Assembly (NCBI RefSeq): GCF_007164725.1
Contig: NZ_AP019697.1
Location: 2,020,001-2,084,000, forward strand
Source: Dialister hominis
GTDB lineage: Bacteria; Bacillota; Negativicutes; Veillonellales; Dialisteraceae
Reading direction: 5' to 3'
DNA length: 64,000 nucleotides
In this document: piece after piece, positions 43,001-51,870 of the stretch
Numbering within the stretch: the stretch's first letter is position 1
Layout of the letters: every line of letters begins with the position of its first letter
The notes under the pieces: generated by a model
Databases searched by the model: none
What the model saw: only the letters and a program-made list of their open reading frames with translations
Told to the model about the DNA's origin: nothing
Made by a program: the position numbers and the translations under genes

Positions 43001-43251
43001 AAATCATCGTTATCCAATTCCTGCCTTATTTCTCTTAGCAGCTGGTCTCCGATTCCTTTATGCTCTGGATTTAATCGATCCATTTGATCTCTAAATACAT
43101 TTATTAAAATACTGTCATCCGGATCATATTCTATTCCCGCCATGTCCTCAGTAATTTTCCCAAAATATTTGTATCCCAGTCTGGTTAGATGGACTAGCGC
43201 AGGCATTTGTACACGTGTTGCCTCATTAAAACTTCTTGAATAACTCGTCAT
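40072..43251 (-). CDS. hsdR: Type I restriction enzyme endonuclease/translocase subunit
   Basis: 1059 residues. The N-terminal PD-(D/E)XK nuclease has FRPDITLF (Asp about 129) and VFIEVKKP (Glu 143, Lys 145). Two RecA-like motor domains follow: Walker A HTQGSGKTALSF (about 339-350), FIIDEAHRGYNPKG, SAT-like ALTGTPLLKEE, and GFDAPRLKRLYLG with QAITRVNRPY. The C-terminal helical part contacts HsdM. It is first in the operon and intact, so restriction should still work. Confidence 0.95.
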   Translation of the reverse strand: MTSYSRSFNEATRVQMPALVHLTRLGYKYFGKITEDMAGIEYDPDDSILINVFRDQMDRLNPEHKGIGDQLLREIRQELDNDDLGRSFYKRLRSLSPVKLIDYDNPQNNVYHFTAEFTYKRDDDNFRPDITLFINGLPLVFIEVKKPNNAGGMVAESKRMNQVRFPNRKFRRFINITQLMIFSNNMEYDAEGGIVPIQGAFYCTASRENAPFNCFREENPGNLEVAPFIRDYPYRDIDRRIEKKILTDFNCQVIHSTPEYKTNLNINTPTNRIITSMCSPERLLFLLKYGIAYVRIDREVDGKIESIDQKNIMRYQQFFASLAVRDKIDKGKKAGVIWHTQGSGKTALSFHLTYVLSDYFAKHNKVAKFYFIVDRLDLLEQAAQEFEARGLEIKTANSRNELMEQFRKNQALEGYTGKPEITVVNIQRFAEDKAKVDLPPYATNLQRVFIIDEAHRGYNPKGSFLNNLFEADPNSIKIALTGTPLLKEERASWKVFGEYLHTYYYDKSIQDGYTLKIIREDIETSYRERLTQIYGKLEALVNKRDVNKAAIVEHENYVKELLRFIISDMKTFRLVHGDDTLGGMIICETSGQARKLYSYFNEIQNELNQVSPRKSHFKAALILYDSNDKETQKQIIKDFKKNMTIDFLIVFNMLLTGFDAPRLKRLYLGRKLKDHNLLQAITRVNRPYKDNRYGYVVDFADIKKNFEETNAAYLKELNRFNDPDEVGPENATDTFRAVLENKDALIKQMHEVKQELFKYTTSDLEVFSSEISMIDNKKELLNLKKSLLSARDCYNIVRTFGDDELKEAFSKYKIENLPEMIKEVDHHIKIINEKAAFAKEDSTKLIINEAMMDITFSFRNLGSEELKIISGGEELKEKWNKAVRAFSENFDQEDPEYITLREAFMKRFKEHGFVVDSVDEFNEDTKNLDEILKKLNELKQRNNALLRKYHGDYKFARVHKRINEENKLRLAEHKEPLISEYDERVMMALLYIKDVIDDKVYDRNDILKKDAYFAKTVMVETKRGLDKLHLSNTREDREFIQKSISRQYLEQYNSMYSVN

Positions 43252-43423
43252 ATGCCTGTCCTCCCTTCATCAACATAATCTTTTATCTTTTTCCTGCCGA
43301 ACTTGGTGCCTTTTTTAGTTACACTTCTTCTTTTTATTATAAGTTGCCAATGTATAAAAGTCATTTTTAAATTTACCTATCAAAATGACCTACGCTTTGC
43401 AACTGTACAACAACGTTTTCAGC

Positions 43424-43453
43424 AAAAAAGTCCCCCGGATGGGAGGACTTTTT
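43424..43453 (-). terminator. Terminator after the DUF2314-like pseudogene
   Basis: AAAAAAGTCC-CCCGGATG-GGAGGACTTTTTC; the minus-strand T-run lies 16 bases from the stop at 43469. Confidence 0.8.
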
Positions 43454-43468
43454 CAATTTCTATTCTAT

Positions 43469-44092
43469 TTATTCTTCTCCTATATATACGCAGACATAGT
43501 CTTCGCCGTCTTTGACGATGCCGAAAGGAATGGTATCGCCTTCGTGAACGCCGAAGTCTTTGTAAGGTTCATTCAGGAGTTTTCCGATGACATGGTCTTC
43601 TGCCACATCCATGCTTCGCACCCAGCATATTTCGACGCCTTCCTAGCCTTCCTTCATGAAGAGGACGCGGAGATCGTCGGGGAAATCGGGATGGCGGAGT
43701 TCATCTATGGCATCCATGGATCGGAAGAATTCCAGACCTTCATTTTTGAAATAGCCTTCGTTGATGAACCGGATCGTTTCCTCAAACGGCGTCGTATCGA
43801 CATCGGGATGAAGGATGATATTCCAGTGAGCGGCGCTGCCCCTGCGGACCTTCAGGGAAATCGTTCCGTCATTCGGAAGAGGAATGAACCTGTCCCCTTC
43901 CCTTTTCGCAGAAGCGAGGATTTCAAACGTGAAGCCTGCTTCGTTATCAATATAGCCATACCCCAAAGCCCCATCGGCCCCATCGGCGCCGATCTTCGCA
44001 GCCTCAAGTAACTCCGCCAGGTAATCATTCATGGCAAAGAAACAAACCCGGTGATACATGTCTCTGAAACTCAGCTGGCTGACAAGTGTCAT
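43469..44092 (-). pseudogene. DUF2314-like protein with in-frame amber codon
   Basis: The frame runs from the ATG at 44092 to a TAG at 43643-43645 (149 codons), then continues in the same frame for 57 codons to a TAA at 43469. The part after the amber codon, ICWVRSMDVAEDHVIGKLLN and FGVHEGDTIPFGIVKDGEDY, matches the end of the intact paralogue at 29625-30239. A single base change is therefore enough to explain the stop. The product would have 207 residues if read through. It lies at the right border of the R-M locus while its paralogue lies to the left. Confidence 0.85.
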
Positions 44093-44232
44093 AGAAAATC
44101 CTCCTTTTCTCCCCGTACTCGAAAAGTAAGCAGCAAGAGCCGTTCCGCACGGCCGAAGACCTTCCCTTAGCTTGATTGTAGCATACGGGGTGGGGGAACG
44201 GAGGAAAACATGGAAACCGCGTGGCTTTCCCT

Positions 44233-44634
44233 CTACTCCATGATTTCGTGTATCTTTTTGATGATGGTCTGGTCAGCAGGAAGCCAACCAACGGTATCCA
44301 GACTGCTCTTAGTCAGCCATTTTGCAGCTTCCGCTTCTTTGAGAACAATGGTACCTTCCCTGACTTTGGCAAGGAAGGTATCCATGCTGAGGTGGAAGTT
44401 TGGATAGTCGTATTCGATAGTGCCAAGAAGTGGACCGACTTCTATTTCCACTTCGAGTTCTTCCCGAATTTCCCGGCGAATCGCTTCTTCAGGTGTTTCG
44501 CCTTTTTCTATTTTCCCTCCGGGGAATTCCCACTGCCCTTTAAATTCTCCGTATCCTCTTTCCGTGGCGAGGATTTTGGTGGGATGGTCGAGGTCATCAG
44601 CAATGACAGCGGCTACGACTCTGATCGTTTTCAT
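44233..44634 (-). CDS. Nudix (MutT-like) pyrophosphohydrolase
   Basis: 133 residues. The Nudix box is complete: GGKIEKGETPEEAIRREIRE followed by ELEVEI, with WEFPGGKIE before it and IEYDYPNFHLSMDTF after. Such proteins hydrolyse oxidised or modified nucleoside triphosphates. The start is nine bases after the stop of the PLD-helicase gene, so the two are probably co-transcribed. A joint defence or DNA-repair role is inferred from this linkage only. Confidence 0.93.
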   Translation of the reverse strand: MKTIRVVAAVIADDLDHPTKILATERGYGEFKGQWEFPGGKIEKGETPEEAIRREIREELEVEIEVGPLLGTIEYDYPNFHLSMDTFLAKVREGTIVLKEAEAAKWLTKSSLDTVGWLPADQTIIKKIHEIME

Positions 44635-44643
44635 AGAGCCTCC

Positions 44644-47600
44644 TTACTGTGCCAGAAGCTTTCCTGTCTGGCGAATGAATTTGGCCGGGATGGGGCGTTC
44701 AAGGTGCCAGATGATATTCATAGGACTGCTGCCTTGGTGGCTCACGTATTCGGCCTTGCCGAGGTAGACGAAAGGCGCAGTACCGGTCTGGTCTTTGTTG
44801 TATTCTCTGACGAAGAGGAGAATTTGGGATCCCATTTCCTTATGGTGGATGTAACGCTGTCCAGTATTGGATGCTTCGGATGTGGTGCTCTGGCTCTGCC
44901 AGTGGAAGAGATGCTCATTGATGGAGTAGTCGGCATACATGGTCGTCGGGGAATAGTCTTTGTCGGCTTTGTTCAGCGTATTGATGAAAAAGTCGAGGTT
45001 TCTGTCTTTCAGGTAGAGGACGCCCTGACGCATGGATTTCGCTCTTTCTGGATGGCCGAGTGCGACGAGAATCTGGTCCTTGGTGTAGTGGCAATGGAGG
45101 TCGAGCGGACAGGTGAAGCCAAGATCGACATTCTCATCGACGAAGTCGAGGTGGTCGAGGTTGTATTGCAGAATATTGCAAATTTCCTGGCACATGACGG
45201 GATTTTCCCGGATAGAGGCCATGTCACCTTCCAGGTCGCTGTAATCGTGAGGATCTTTAGTGCTGTTTGTCGGCCAGACGGTATACTGGAACATTTCGAG
45301 CATGAGGCGTCTTTCTTCTTCTGTTGCATCACTGACGGTACCCGGCATGAATTCTGAAAGGATGGTCTGGATCCATCTCCGGGAGTCGATGGCACAGATT
45401 TTACCCATCGCTTTGGTAATGGTATCCTCGAGCGGTTCTTCGAAGTCCTCCCGCTTGTCCGCCTTCACGCAGAGGCGGTAGAAGCCGGCAGCATTGGTCC
45501 CTTTCGTTTCTCTATCGGTGTAGAGGTCTTTGATATCCATGCTGTAGTAGGAAAGGAAATTGTCCAGGGTGAGCGGTCTTCCGCTGTCTTCTTCAAAGGT
45601 ACTAATTCCCTGGATGAGTCTGCCCTGTGCGCCAAGAGATGCGTTGATATTTCTAAGGATGTTTTTGGCTGCCTTTTTCTCGAGGTGGATATAGCAGCCG
45701 CGCGGGACGGAGATGAAACCTCTCTTGATCTCATCCGCCAGACTTCCGTGAGCTTTATTCAGAAGGGCTGTGAATTTTAATTCAAAGTCGTATTTCTTAT
45801 TGGCCTGTCCTATGAAATCGAGGACGGTGAGGCATTCTTTTCCTTCAGAGAGACGCAGTCCGCGTCCGAGCTGCTGGAGGAAAATGGTCAGGGATTCGGT
45901 CGGCCTCAGGAAGAGGATGGTATTGACGGATTTGATGTCGACGCCTTCGTTGTAAAGGTCGACGACAAAGATGAATTTCACCTGACCGGAGACGAGTTTC
46001 TGCTCGGCGGATTTCCTGTCTGCATAGGACGTATCGCTCGTCAGGTACATGGATGGCACGTCATGGTCGTTGAAATAGTCGGACATGAACTTTGCATGGG
46101 CTTTGGAAACGCAGAACCCAAGGCCAGTGACATCGTTCCAGTCGGTCACGTAACGATCTGTTTCTTCAAGGACCCATTCGGCTCTTTTCTTCGCGCCGTA
46201 CTGTTCCATGGAGTAGACGTTGGAAAGCTCGGAGGCATCGTAGCCGCCTCTCGTCCAGCGGATCTGGCTGAGGTCGGTCGTGTCGTCGACGCCGAAATAC
46301 TGGAAGGGACAGAGGAGTTTCCTGTCGATAGCATCGGGCAAGCGGATTTCCACGGCAATGCGTCCGTCAAAGTACGGCAGGACGCTCTTTCCATCCATTC
46401 GTTCCGGAGTTGCCGTCATGCCTAGAAGAATCTTCGGCTCATAGTAGCTGAGGAGTGACTGGTAAGAAGGCGCAGCCGCATGGTGGAATTCGTCGATGAT
46501 GATGAAATCATAGTAATTCTTGTCCGGGACATGTTTCGTGAAATCTTTGGACTGGAAACTCTGGATGGAAACGAAGAGCTGGTCGATAGTTTCCGGATGA
46601 TTCTCACGTCCGACGAGAAGGCTGCCGAAGGTCGGATCTCTCATGACGCTGCGGAAGGTCGCAAGGCTCTGCTGCAGCAGCTCTTCCCTGTGCGCAACGA
46701 AAAGAAGTCTGGGTTTTCTCTCATGGCCGAACTTCTGGCAGAAACGACGATAGTCGAGCGCAGCGACGACGGTCTTTCCCGTCCCTGTTGCTGCGACAAC
46801 GAGATTCTTATAGCGATGATGGATTTCCCTTTCCGCTGCGAGTTTGTCGAGGATCGCCTGCTGGTACGGGTACGGCTGGATTTCCATGATGTAAGGATTC
46901 GTGCCGAAGTTATTGAAATTCGGATCATCCTTATATCTTTCCCTGTAAATGGCCTCCTGCAGTTTCTTGCTGTCGCCTTCCTGGTACGTTTCAAACTCGC
47001 TGGAGTTCCAGTAACTTTCAAACGTCGCTTCCATCTTGTCCATCGTGGACGGCTGGTCCTGAGAGGTAATCTTCACATTCCATTCCAGCCCGCTCGAAAT
47101 GGCCGCGCGGGAAAGATTTGACGAGCCGATATACGCCGTCGAGAAACCGCTCTCGCGGTAGAACATGTAGGACTTCGCATGGAGACGTGTCCTCGCTGTA
47201 TCATAGGAAACTTTGATTTCCGTATTGCTGAGCTTGGCGAGCTCCTCGATTGCCTTCACATCTGTCGCGCCCATGTAGGACGTCGTAATGATGCGAAGAT
47301 GACCCCGCTCAGTGAACTTCTTCAAAGGTTCGAGAATAAGACGAATCCCGCTCCATTTCACAAAGGAAACAAGAAGATCGATCCTGTCAGCGGACTCAAT
47401 TTCCTTCGCGAGCTCCACAAACATCGGCGGTTCATGATCCGAACCCGTAAAGAGCGAACTCTGCGCCAAAGACGTGCCCGGACGCGAGAAACTCCCATGC
47501 TCCTGGAACGCGAACGCGGAATTCTTCGTATTCACGACCGACAAGAGCTGATCCACCCTGCGCTCCTGCGTGAGCGGAAGTAGATCCTTCCCGCTTTCAC

Positions 47601-47853
47601 TGCCGAGTGTGCTGAGCATCTGATTGATCAGACGGACCTGCTCTTCTTCTGCCTCATCCTTCCCGGACTCCTCTGCCACAGCCGTCAGCCGCTTCTCAAG
47701 AAGCTTTGCCACATACTCCGCCAGAACCCGCGCCGACTCAGCAGCATCCACAGCCCCGGTCTCCACCCGCTGCCGCTCCGCCGCCTCCGCCGAGCGAATC
47801 TCCTCCTTGAGCTCCTGATTGATCAGCTGCTCATACAACCCCTGCCTCAACAT
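44644..47853 (-). CDS. PLD-nuclease/SF2 helicase/DUF3427 protein
   Basis: 1069 residues from the ATG at 47853, chosen because LRQGLYEQLINQELKEE is the usual N-terminus of this family. Domain order: helical N-terminus, a phospholipase D-like nuclease domain (TRTRLHAKSYMFYRESGF, with H-x-K, then AYIGSSNLSRAA), a superfamily 2 helicase (Walker A AATGTGKTVVAALD, FIIIDEFHHAAA, LGMTATPERMDG, LQQLGRGLRLSEGKECL), and a C-terminal DUF3427 region. These proteins are widespread, often in defence islands, and thought to process DNA. It forms a transcript with the Nudix gene downstream. Confidence 0.88.
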   Translation of the reverse strand: MLRQGLYEQLINQELKEEIRSAEAAERQRVETGAVDAAESARVLAEYVAKLLEKRLTAVAEESGKDEAEEEQVRLINQMLSTLGSESGKDLLPLTQERRVDQLLSVVNTKNSAFAFQEHGSFSRPGTSLAQSSLFTGSDHEPPMFVELAKEIESADRIDLLVSFVKWSGIRLILEPLKKFTERGHLRIITTSYMGATDVKAIEELAKLSNTEIKVSYDTARTRLHAKSYMFYRESGFSTAYIGSSNLSRAAISSGLEWNVKITSQDQPSTMDKMEATFESYWNSSEFETYQEGDSKKLQEAIYRERYKDDPNFNNFGTNPYIMEIQPYPYQQAILDKLAAEREIHHRYKNLVVAATGTGKTVVAALDYRRFCQKFGHERKPRLLFVAHREELLQQSLATFRSVMRDPTFGSLLVGRENHPETIDQLFVSIQSFQSKDFTKHVPDKNYYDFIIIDEFHHAAAPSYQSLLSYYEPKILLGMTATPERMDGKSVLPYFDGRIAVEIRLPDAIDRKLLCPFQYFGVDDTTDLSQIRWTRGGYDASELSNVYSMEQYGAKKRAEWVLEETDRYVTDWNDVTGLGFCVSKAHAKFMSDYFNDHDVPSMYLTSDTSYADRKSAEQKLVSGQVKFIFVVDLYNEGVDIKSVNTILFLRPTESLTIFLQQLGRGLRLSEGKECLTVLDFIGQANKKYDFELKFTALLNKAHGSLADEIKRGFISVPRGCYIHLEKKAAKNILRNINASLGAQGRLIQGISTFEEDSGRPLTLDNFLSYYSMDIKDLYTDRETKGTNAAGFYRLCVKADKREDFEEPLEDTITKAMGKICAIDSRRWIQTILSEFMPGTVSDATEEERRLMLEMFQYTVWPTNSTKDPHDYSDLEGDMASIRENPVMCQEICNILQYNLDHLDFVDENVDLGFTCPLDLHCHYTKDQILVALGHPERAKSMRQGVLYLKDRNLDFFINTLNKADKDYSPTTMYADYSINEHLFHWQSQSTTSEASNTGQRYIHHKEMGSQILLFVREYNKDQTGTAPFVYLGKAEYVSHQGSSPMNIIWHLERPIPAKFIRQTGKLLAQ

Positions 47854-47990
47854 CAAACCACCAAACCTTCCCAGAAAACCGTAAAAATCTTTCCTAGATC
47901 TAATTATACCAGGGAGTAATGAGTAATAGATGAGAAATTCATGAGAATGCTGGAGAAAGATGAGGGAGTATAAACCATACAACCACACGC

Positions 47991-48030
47991 AAAAAGAGCA
48001 GCACCTCGATTTTCTGAGATGCTGCTCTTT
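47991..48030 (-). terminator. Terminator after the GIY-YIG gene
   Basis: AAAAAGAGCAGCA pairs with TGCTGCTCTTTCTTTTT; 19 bases from the stop at 48049, with a T-run on the minus strand. Confidence 0.82.
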
Positions 48031-48048
48031 CTTTTTATTATTCTTTTA

Positions 48049-48963
48049 TTACTCTGTTGCTTCTTCCGATGCCTTTTCCTCGAGATCCCTAAGTGTAACT
48101 TTATCTTTGTTTCTCCAGCTTGTCAGTCCATTTGCATTCTTTCCAACAACAAACATGGCTGCAGCAGACGGGCTGGTGGAGAACTGGTCCTCTGTTATAT
48201 TCCCGTTTTCATCAAGAGAGACTTTTTCTTTGCGTCTTTTAATGGATTCCAAAACTGTACCATCATTCACGAGCGAAATGTGGCTGCCTTTATAGACGAT
48301 GAAGCCTTCATTCGTCTGCCGGCCCGTAGCATGTACTGATCCCACATCCGTAATCTTCCTGTCCAAATACAGCAACGGTTCTTCATCTGGTTTTGGTTCT
48401 GGATCTTCCTGTTCATTCTCCTGTTTATCGTAAGGCTCGAATAATTTATATCCTAATGCACCCATAACGATTTTGGCGTAATCGATAAATTCTTCCATTT
48501 CGTTTTCTTTCTCTTCCGTAGGATTGCCAATATTAGGAGTATCTTTATTTTTCACTTCGTACCGTTTAGCTTTAGTGGCAGGTTCACAGAATCGATGCTC
48601 AAGGTAACTGATTTCCGTTGCCCCCAGTATATCGTTAGAGGTGGTAAATGCTACAGCTTCATTCCAATAATCTTCCTCTTCCTTACCTATATGTTCCGAT
48701 ATCCGATTGAGAAGTCCTTCTCCGGTTTGTCGTACTATCGCCTGGCCAACGTAAACCGCCTTTTCTTTATCTTCTTTCTCTGAGTCGCCAAACAAGAAAT
48801 AGACGCCGCTCTGCTTGAGATTCTTGCGGTCTTTGCACTGCTCAAGCATGATTCTTGGAATCTTATATGCGATGCCAGTCCAGTTTGCCAGCGTACATTT
48901 AGTACGTCCCGTCGCTTCGCCGTCCATTAGAAATAATTGTATTGTTTTTCCATGAGCTGCCAT
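48049..48963 (-). CDS. GIY-YIG nuclease with DUF4357 domain
   Basis: 304 residues from the ATG at 48963, with GGGAG eight bases before it; a GTG upstream is less suitable. The GIY-YIG motifs are SGVYFLFGD and AVYVGQAIVR, with the expected Arg in LLNRISEH and a Glu in the following helix (GATEISYLEHRF). The C-terminal DUF4357 is seen as STSPSAAAMFVVGKNANGLT and SWRNKDKVTL. The middle part is acidic and rich in Lys and Glu. Such nucleases occur in defence regions; its target is unknown. Confidence 0.87.
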   Translation of the reverse strand: MAAHGKTIQLFLMDGEATGRTKCTLANWTGIAYKIPRIMLEQCKDRKNLKQSGVYFLFGDSEKEDKEKAVYVGQAIVRQTGEGLLNRISEHIGKEEEDYWNEAVAFTTSNDILGATEISYLEHRFCEPATKAKRYEVKNKDTPNIGNPTEEKENEMEEFIDYAKIVMGALGYKLFEPYDKQENEQEDPEPKPDEEPLLYLDRKITDVGSVHATGRQTNEGFIVYKGSHISLVNDGTVLESIKRRKEKVSLDENGNITEDQFSTSPSAAAMFVVGKNANGLTSWRNKDKVTLRDLEEKASEEATE

Positions 48964-49164
48964 TCCTATCACTCCCGATGCCGTTCCACCAATAAAAGCA
49001 CTCGATATCTCCGAAAGACTTATTTATTCTCATTATAGCAGGGAATAAGGAATCACTATTACATTTCTATTTTCATGAACCACTTTGAAACTCTTATTCA
49101 TCTGCTCTCTGCCAGATCGAAGAAATCTTTCCTGCTGATATCCAGGCCGCTCTTTGCCAGGCGT

Positions 49165-49863
49165 TCACTTCTCTCTATAAATCTGATCTAATATCTTTTC
49201 TCTGTCACTGATTCTTCCATAATGAAGGAGCCTGTGGCAGATTGGACAAAGGCAGATGACGTTGGCATAAATATCAAGACTGTACTTGAATTGCTTTTGA
49301 TGGCTCAGCGGAATTACATGATGGCCTTCCATGTACGCGTGATTTGTATTGTTTACGATGAATGTCTCATGATGATGATCGACTTCGCAAAGGTAGTGTT
49401 CTGCTTTAAGGACCTGATGCTTAATAATAGGGGATCTTCTGTACCTTTCGCTGGTTATCTCATAGTGATATTTTTCTCTTGGTATGGGCTCGTCAAGTTT
49501 TGAAAGCTCCACTTTTGTATCTTCATCTTTATGTGAATCAGACCATTGACCACGGGCAAAATCTATATAACTCTGGAGCCCGCTGCGATACATCCTATGA
49601 CCTTTTTCATTAAGCGCTACAAAGTCAGGATCTTTTTTCAGAATTTCTTGCACATCAAGTAAATGTTTCAAGGATTTAATTTCAAAGATGGAATGATTGA
49701 CAAGCCCTTTTTCTTTCAAATACCTACTGATTACCGTGTCGAGCGCACCCATATAATGCTTAATCGAGGCTTCAGACAATCCTTTTATTTCTTCCATGTA
49801 CTTAATGAAGTACTCTTTCAGAGCATATTCCTCTCCCGCATTTGGCGCCTGTTCATCGCTCAT
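49165..49863 (-). CDS. HNH endonuclease-domain protein
   Basis: 232 residues from the ATG at 49863, preceded by GAGGTGG; a GTG start three codons earlier is possible. The C-terminal HNH core has CEVDHHHETF, YMEGHHVIPLSHQ, the Asn in LDIYANVICLCPICHRLLHY, plus the two CxxC zinc pairs expected. The N-terminal helical part (about 10-100) could bind DNA. It is a lone leftward gene, divergent from the four-gene helicase operon, in a region of nuclease genes. Confidence 0.88.
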   Translation of the reverse strand: MSDEQAPNAGEEYALKEYFIKYMEEIKGLSEASIKHYMGALDTVISRYLKEKGLVNHSIFEIKSLKHLLDVQEILKKDPDFVALNEKGHRMYRSGLQSYIDFARGQWSDSHKDEDTKVELSKLDEPIPREKYHYEITSERYRRSPIIKHQVLKAEHYLCEVDHHHETFIVNNTNHAYMEGHHVIPLSHQKQFKYSLDIYANVICLCPICHRLLHYGRISDREKILDQIYREK

Positions 49864-49872
49864 CCATGCCAC

Positions 49873-50273
49873 CTCTTTCTCATGAATACCATTTCCGCCA
49901 GATTTCTTTTTTTATTATACCAAGATCAATCTTGTACCGTGTATGTTTCGAGGCCAGCTCTACGATTGCATTCCATAGAACGAATTCCAGTCGTACGGTG
50001 TTTTTTTCGCGATAGTTTTATTCACTTTCCCCTTCTTCTCAATTTCTTCTTGCAGATAAGTAAAAGTGAGCATGGCTTATGCCTGTTTTGATTGCTATTC
50101 TTTCGGTTATAAAATATAATTTTGTTAGTTATATTTACAAAATAAGATACTTTATGCATTCTGCAAGTATTGGAATATCAAATATTAATATTCCATACAT
50201 CTGGAATACTTACTTATTTTGCAGATCTGGGAAATCTGCATTGGGAAGGAAGTTTTAGTAGGGAGGGATGTGT
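49873..50273 (+). promoter_or_regulatory. AT-rich control region with nested dyad before the helicase operon
   Basis: It holds the promoter area for the operon starting at 50274. GGAATAT (50172-50178) and ATATTCC (50188-50194) form a perfect dyad. It is nested inside AAGTATT (50165-50171)/AATACTT (50205-50211) and CTGCAA (50161-50166)/TTGCAG (50219-50224). TATAAAATATAAT near 50108 is a possible -10 region. The ribosome site GGGAGG at 50261-50266 fits the ATG at 50274 better than that at 50268. The nested symmetry suits a dimeric or tetrameric repressor, but none is next to it. Confidence 0.5.
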
Positions 50274-51845
50274 ATGGCTTCTTTAAATCATGTCTGTATG
50301 TGGGAGGGGCATGGTTGGAAGCGGATTACGGCTGAGGAGGCTGCTAAGCGATATCCCTATGGGACAATCCATGCTGACAGCGGGCTTTTCATGTGCGAAT
50401 TATGCGGTCAGTATGTCAGTCTGACGAATGGCTCCATACGGGTGCGTTATTTTAAGCACAGCCGCGCGGAGGATGAAAAGACCTGCCCGGAGCGTACCTT
50501 CGGCCCCGGCGCTTATCCTACATATAGTTCAACGGATCATGACTTGCCAATCCGTATTTGTGTTTCTGGCAATCCACCTTCTTCGTTTAGTCTGGAGATG
50601 GGTTTAGTTCGTGTTCCTGAGAATTTATTGGAGAAAAATTTTAAACTGACAATTTACCCCAAGGGCGAAATCAGATCGTTTTCTTTCACAAAAGAGCGCC
50701 TCAATAACGACCGCATCATGTATCTTCCTTTATGGGATCATCCATATGAGACTTATACGCTTCATTTCGAAAACGGGAGCAATGAGTTATATAAATTCTG
50801 GCCATCAATGGTCAAAGGCATTAATCCGAGAGGAACGTTATTTGATAAAGCCTCTGGTCGAATGCTCTCCAATGATGCTGATGTGGAAATTGGAAAGGAA
50901 TACTATCTGCTGAAGCGGAGTTTTCTTCCCCATAGTTCCAGGACGGTAAAGGTCACAAAGCTCATGCAGCAGAGGTATGGAGGAGAATCGTGGATTTTAG
51001 CTTCTGTTATCGCTTCTGAATTTAATGAGGATGCAGCCCGTTTCTTTCTTGATTTCCATTACCGCCTGACGGATAAGCCGATTTCCCTTCGCCCCATTTG
51101 GCCGCTGTTTGTGGAAGGCGAGTCGAATATCAAGCACAATCAGACAACCATGTACATGCTTGTCGAAGGGAATACGACCGCATTCCAGACATCTCCTTTT
51201 ACAAAGGTAGATCCATTGCATGTTAAAGCAGAACAGCTGAAGCTTTTTAAGGTGAAGTGTTCTGACCGGCAGCACTTAATATCGGTAGGCCGTTCGCAGG
51301 CTCTGCAGTACACCTATTTCTGGAGAGAAGCTCTCAATCAGGAAGGAACTTGTCCGGAAATTTCCGTCACTGATTTCAAAGATACCGTGATACAACCTGG
51401 GGAGACAGATGTGCTCCCCAATAAAAAGACCTTGCTATTTAAGTCCCCCTATGATGGTGAAATCGTTATCAATCATGCAGGACGTATAGATAAGAGAGAT
51501 ATTAAAGCAGACGAATCTGCCATGATTGATGGAATCACGTATGATACTTCCATTCATGTCATGATCGGACTTGATGTTGTCTGGCAGATTGAGTTCAAGA
51601 GGCAGGTATCCGCCGTTTCTAGCAATGAAATGGAAATTTTAGACGAACTGATTCATATGCCGGGTCCTTCCATCCCTGTCCCGCACGCTCTTTCAAATAT
51701 TCTTCTTGGCATGAGCTGCTATCCACAGGTCTGCCTATGGATTCGAAGATGCATCAAGAAGGGCAGCATCAAAGAACAGTCTTACCGAAAACTGCAGCAC
51801 ATGTATCGCAGCATGCATATGAATCAACCAATCCGGCCTTACTAA
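50274..51845 (+). CDS. Unknown protein with N-terminal zinc-finger-like motif (operon gene 1)
   Basis: 523 residues from the ATG at 50274, seven bases after GGGAGG. The N-terminus has a CoiA-like zinc pattern: CELCGQYVSL (Cys 41 and 44) followed by RYFKHSRAEDEKTCPER (His 62, Cys 71). The rest is unrecognised: a beta-rich middle and a helical end. No membrane segment or known catalytic motif. It is the first of four rightward genes, with a 25-base gap to the next. By position and size it could correspond to a Druantia DruB-like protein, but I could not confirm homology. A nucleic-acid-recognition role is inferred from the zinc motif only. Confidence 0.7.
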   Translation: MASLNHVCMWEGHGWKRITAEEAAKRYPYGTIHADSGLFMCELCGQYVSLTNGSIRVRYFKHSRAEDEKTCPERTFGPGAYPTYSSTDHDLPIRICVSGNPPSSFSLEMGLVRVPENLLEKNFKLTIYPKGEIRSFSFTKERLNNDRIMYLPLWDHPYETYTLHFENGSNELYKFWPSMVKGINPRGTLFDKASGRMLSNDADVEIGKEYYLLKRSFLPHSSRTVKVTKLMQQRYGGESWILASVIASEFNEDAARFFLDFHYRLTDKPISLRPIWPLFVEGESNIKHNQTTMYMLVEGNTTAFQTSPFTKVDPLHVKAEQLKLFKVKCSDRQHLISVGRSQALQYTYFWREALNQEGTCPEISVTDFKDTVIQPGETDVLPNKKTLLFKSPYDGEIVINHAGRIDKRDIKADESAMIDGITYDTSIHVMIGLDVVWQIEFKRQVSAVSSNEMEILDELIHMPGPSIPVPHALSNILLGMSCYPQVCLWIRRCIKKGSIKEQSYRKLQHMYRSMHMNQPIRPY

Positions 51846-51870
51846 CTTTTATAAAGAGGGGAATATAATT

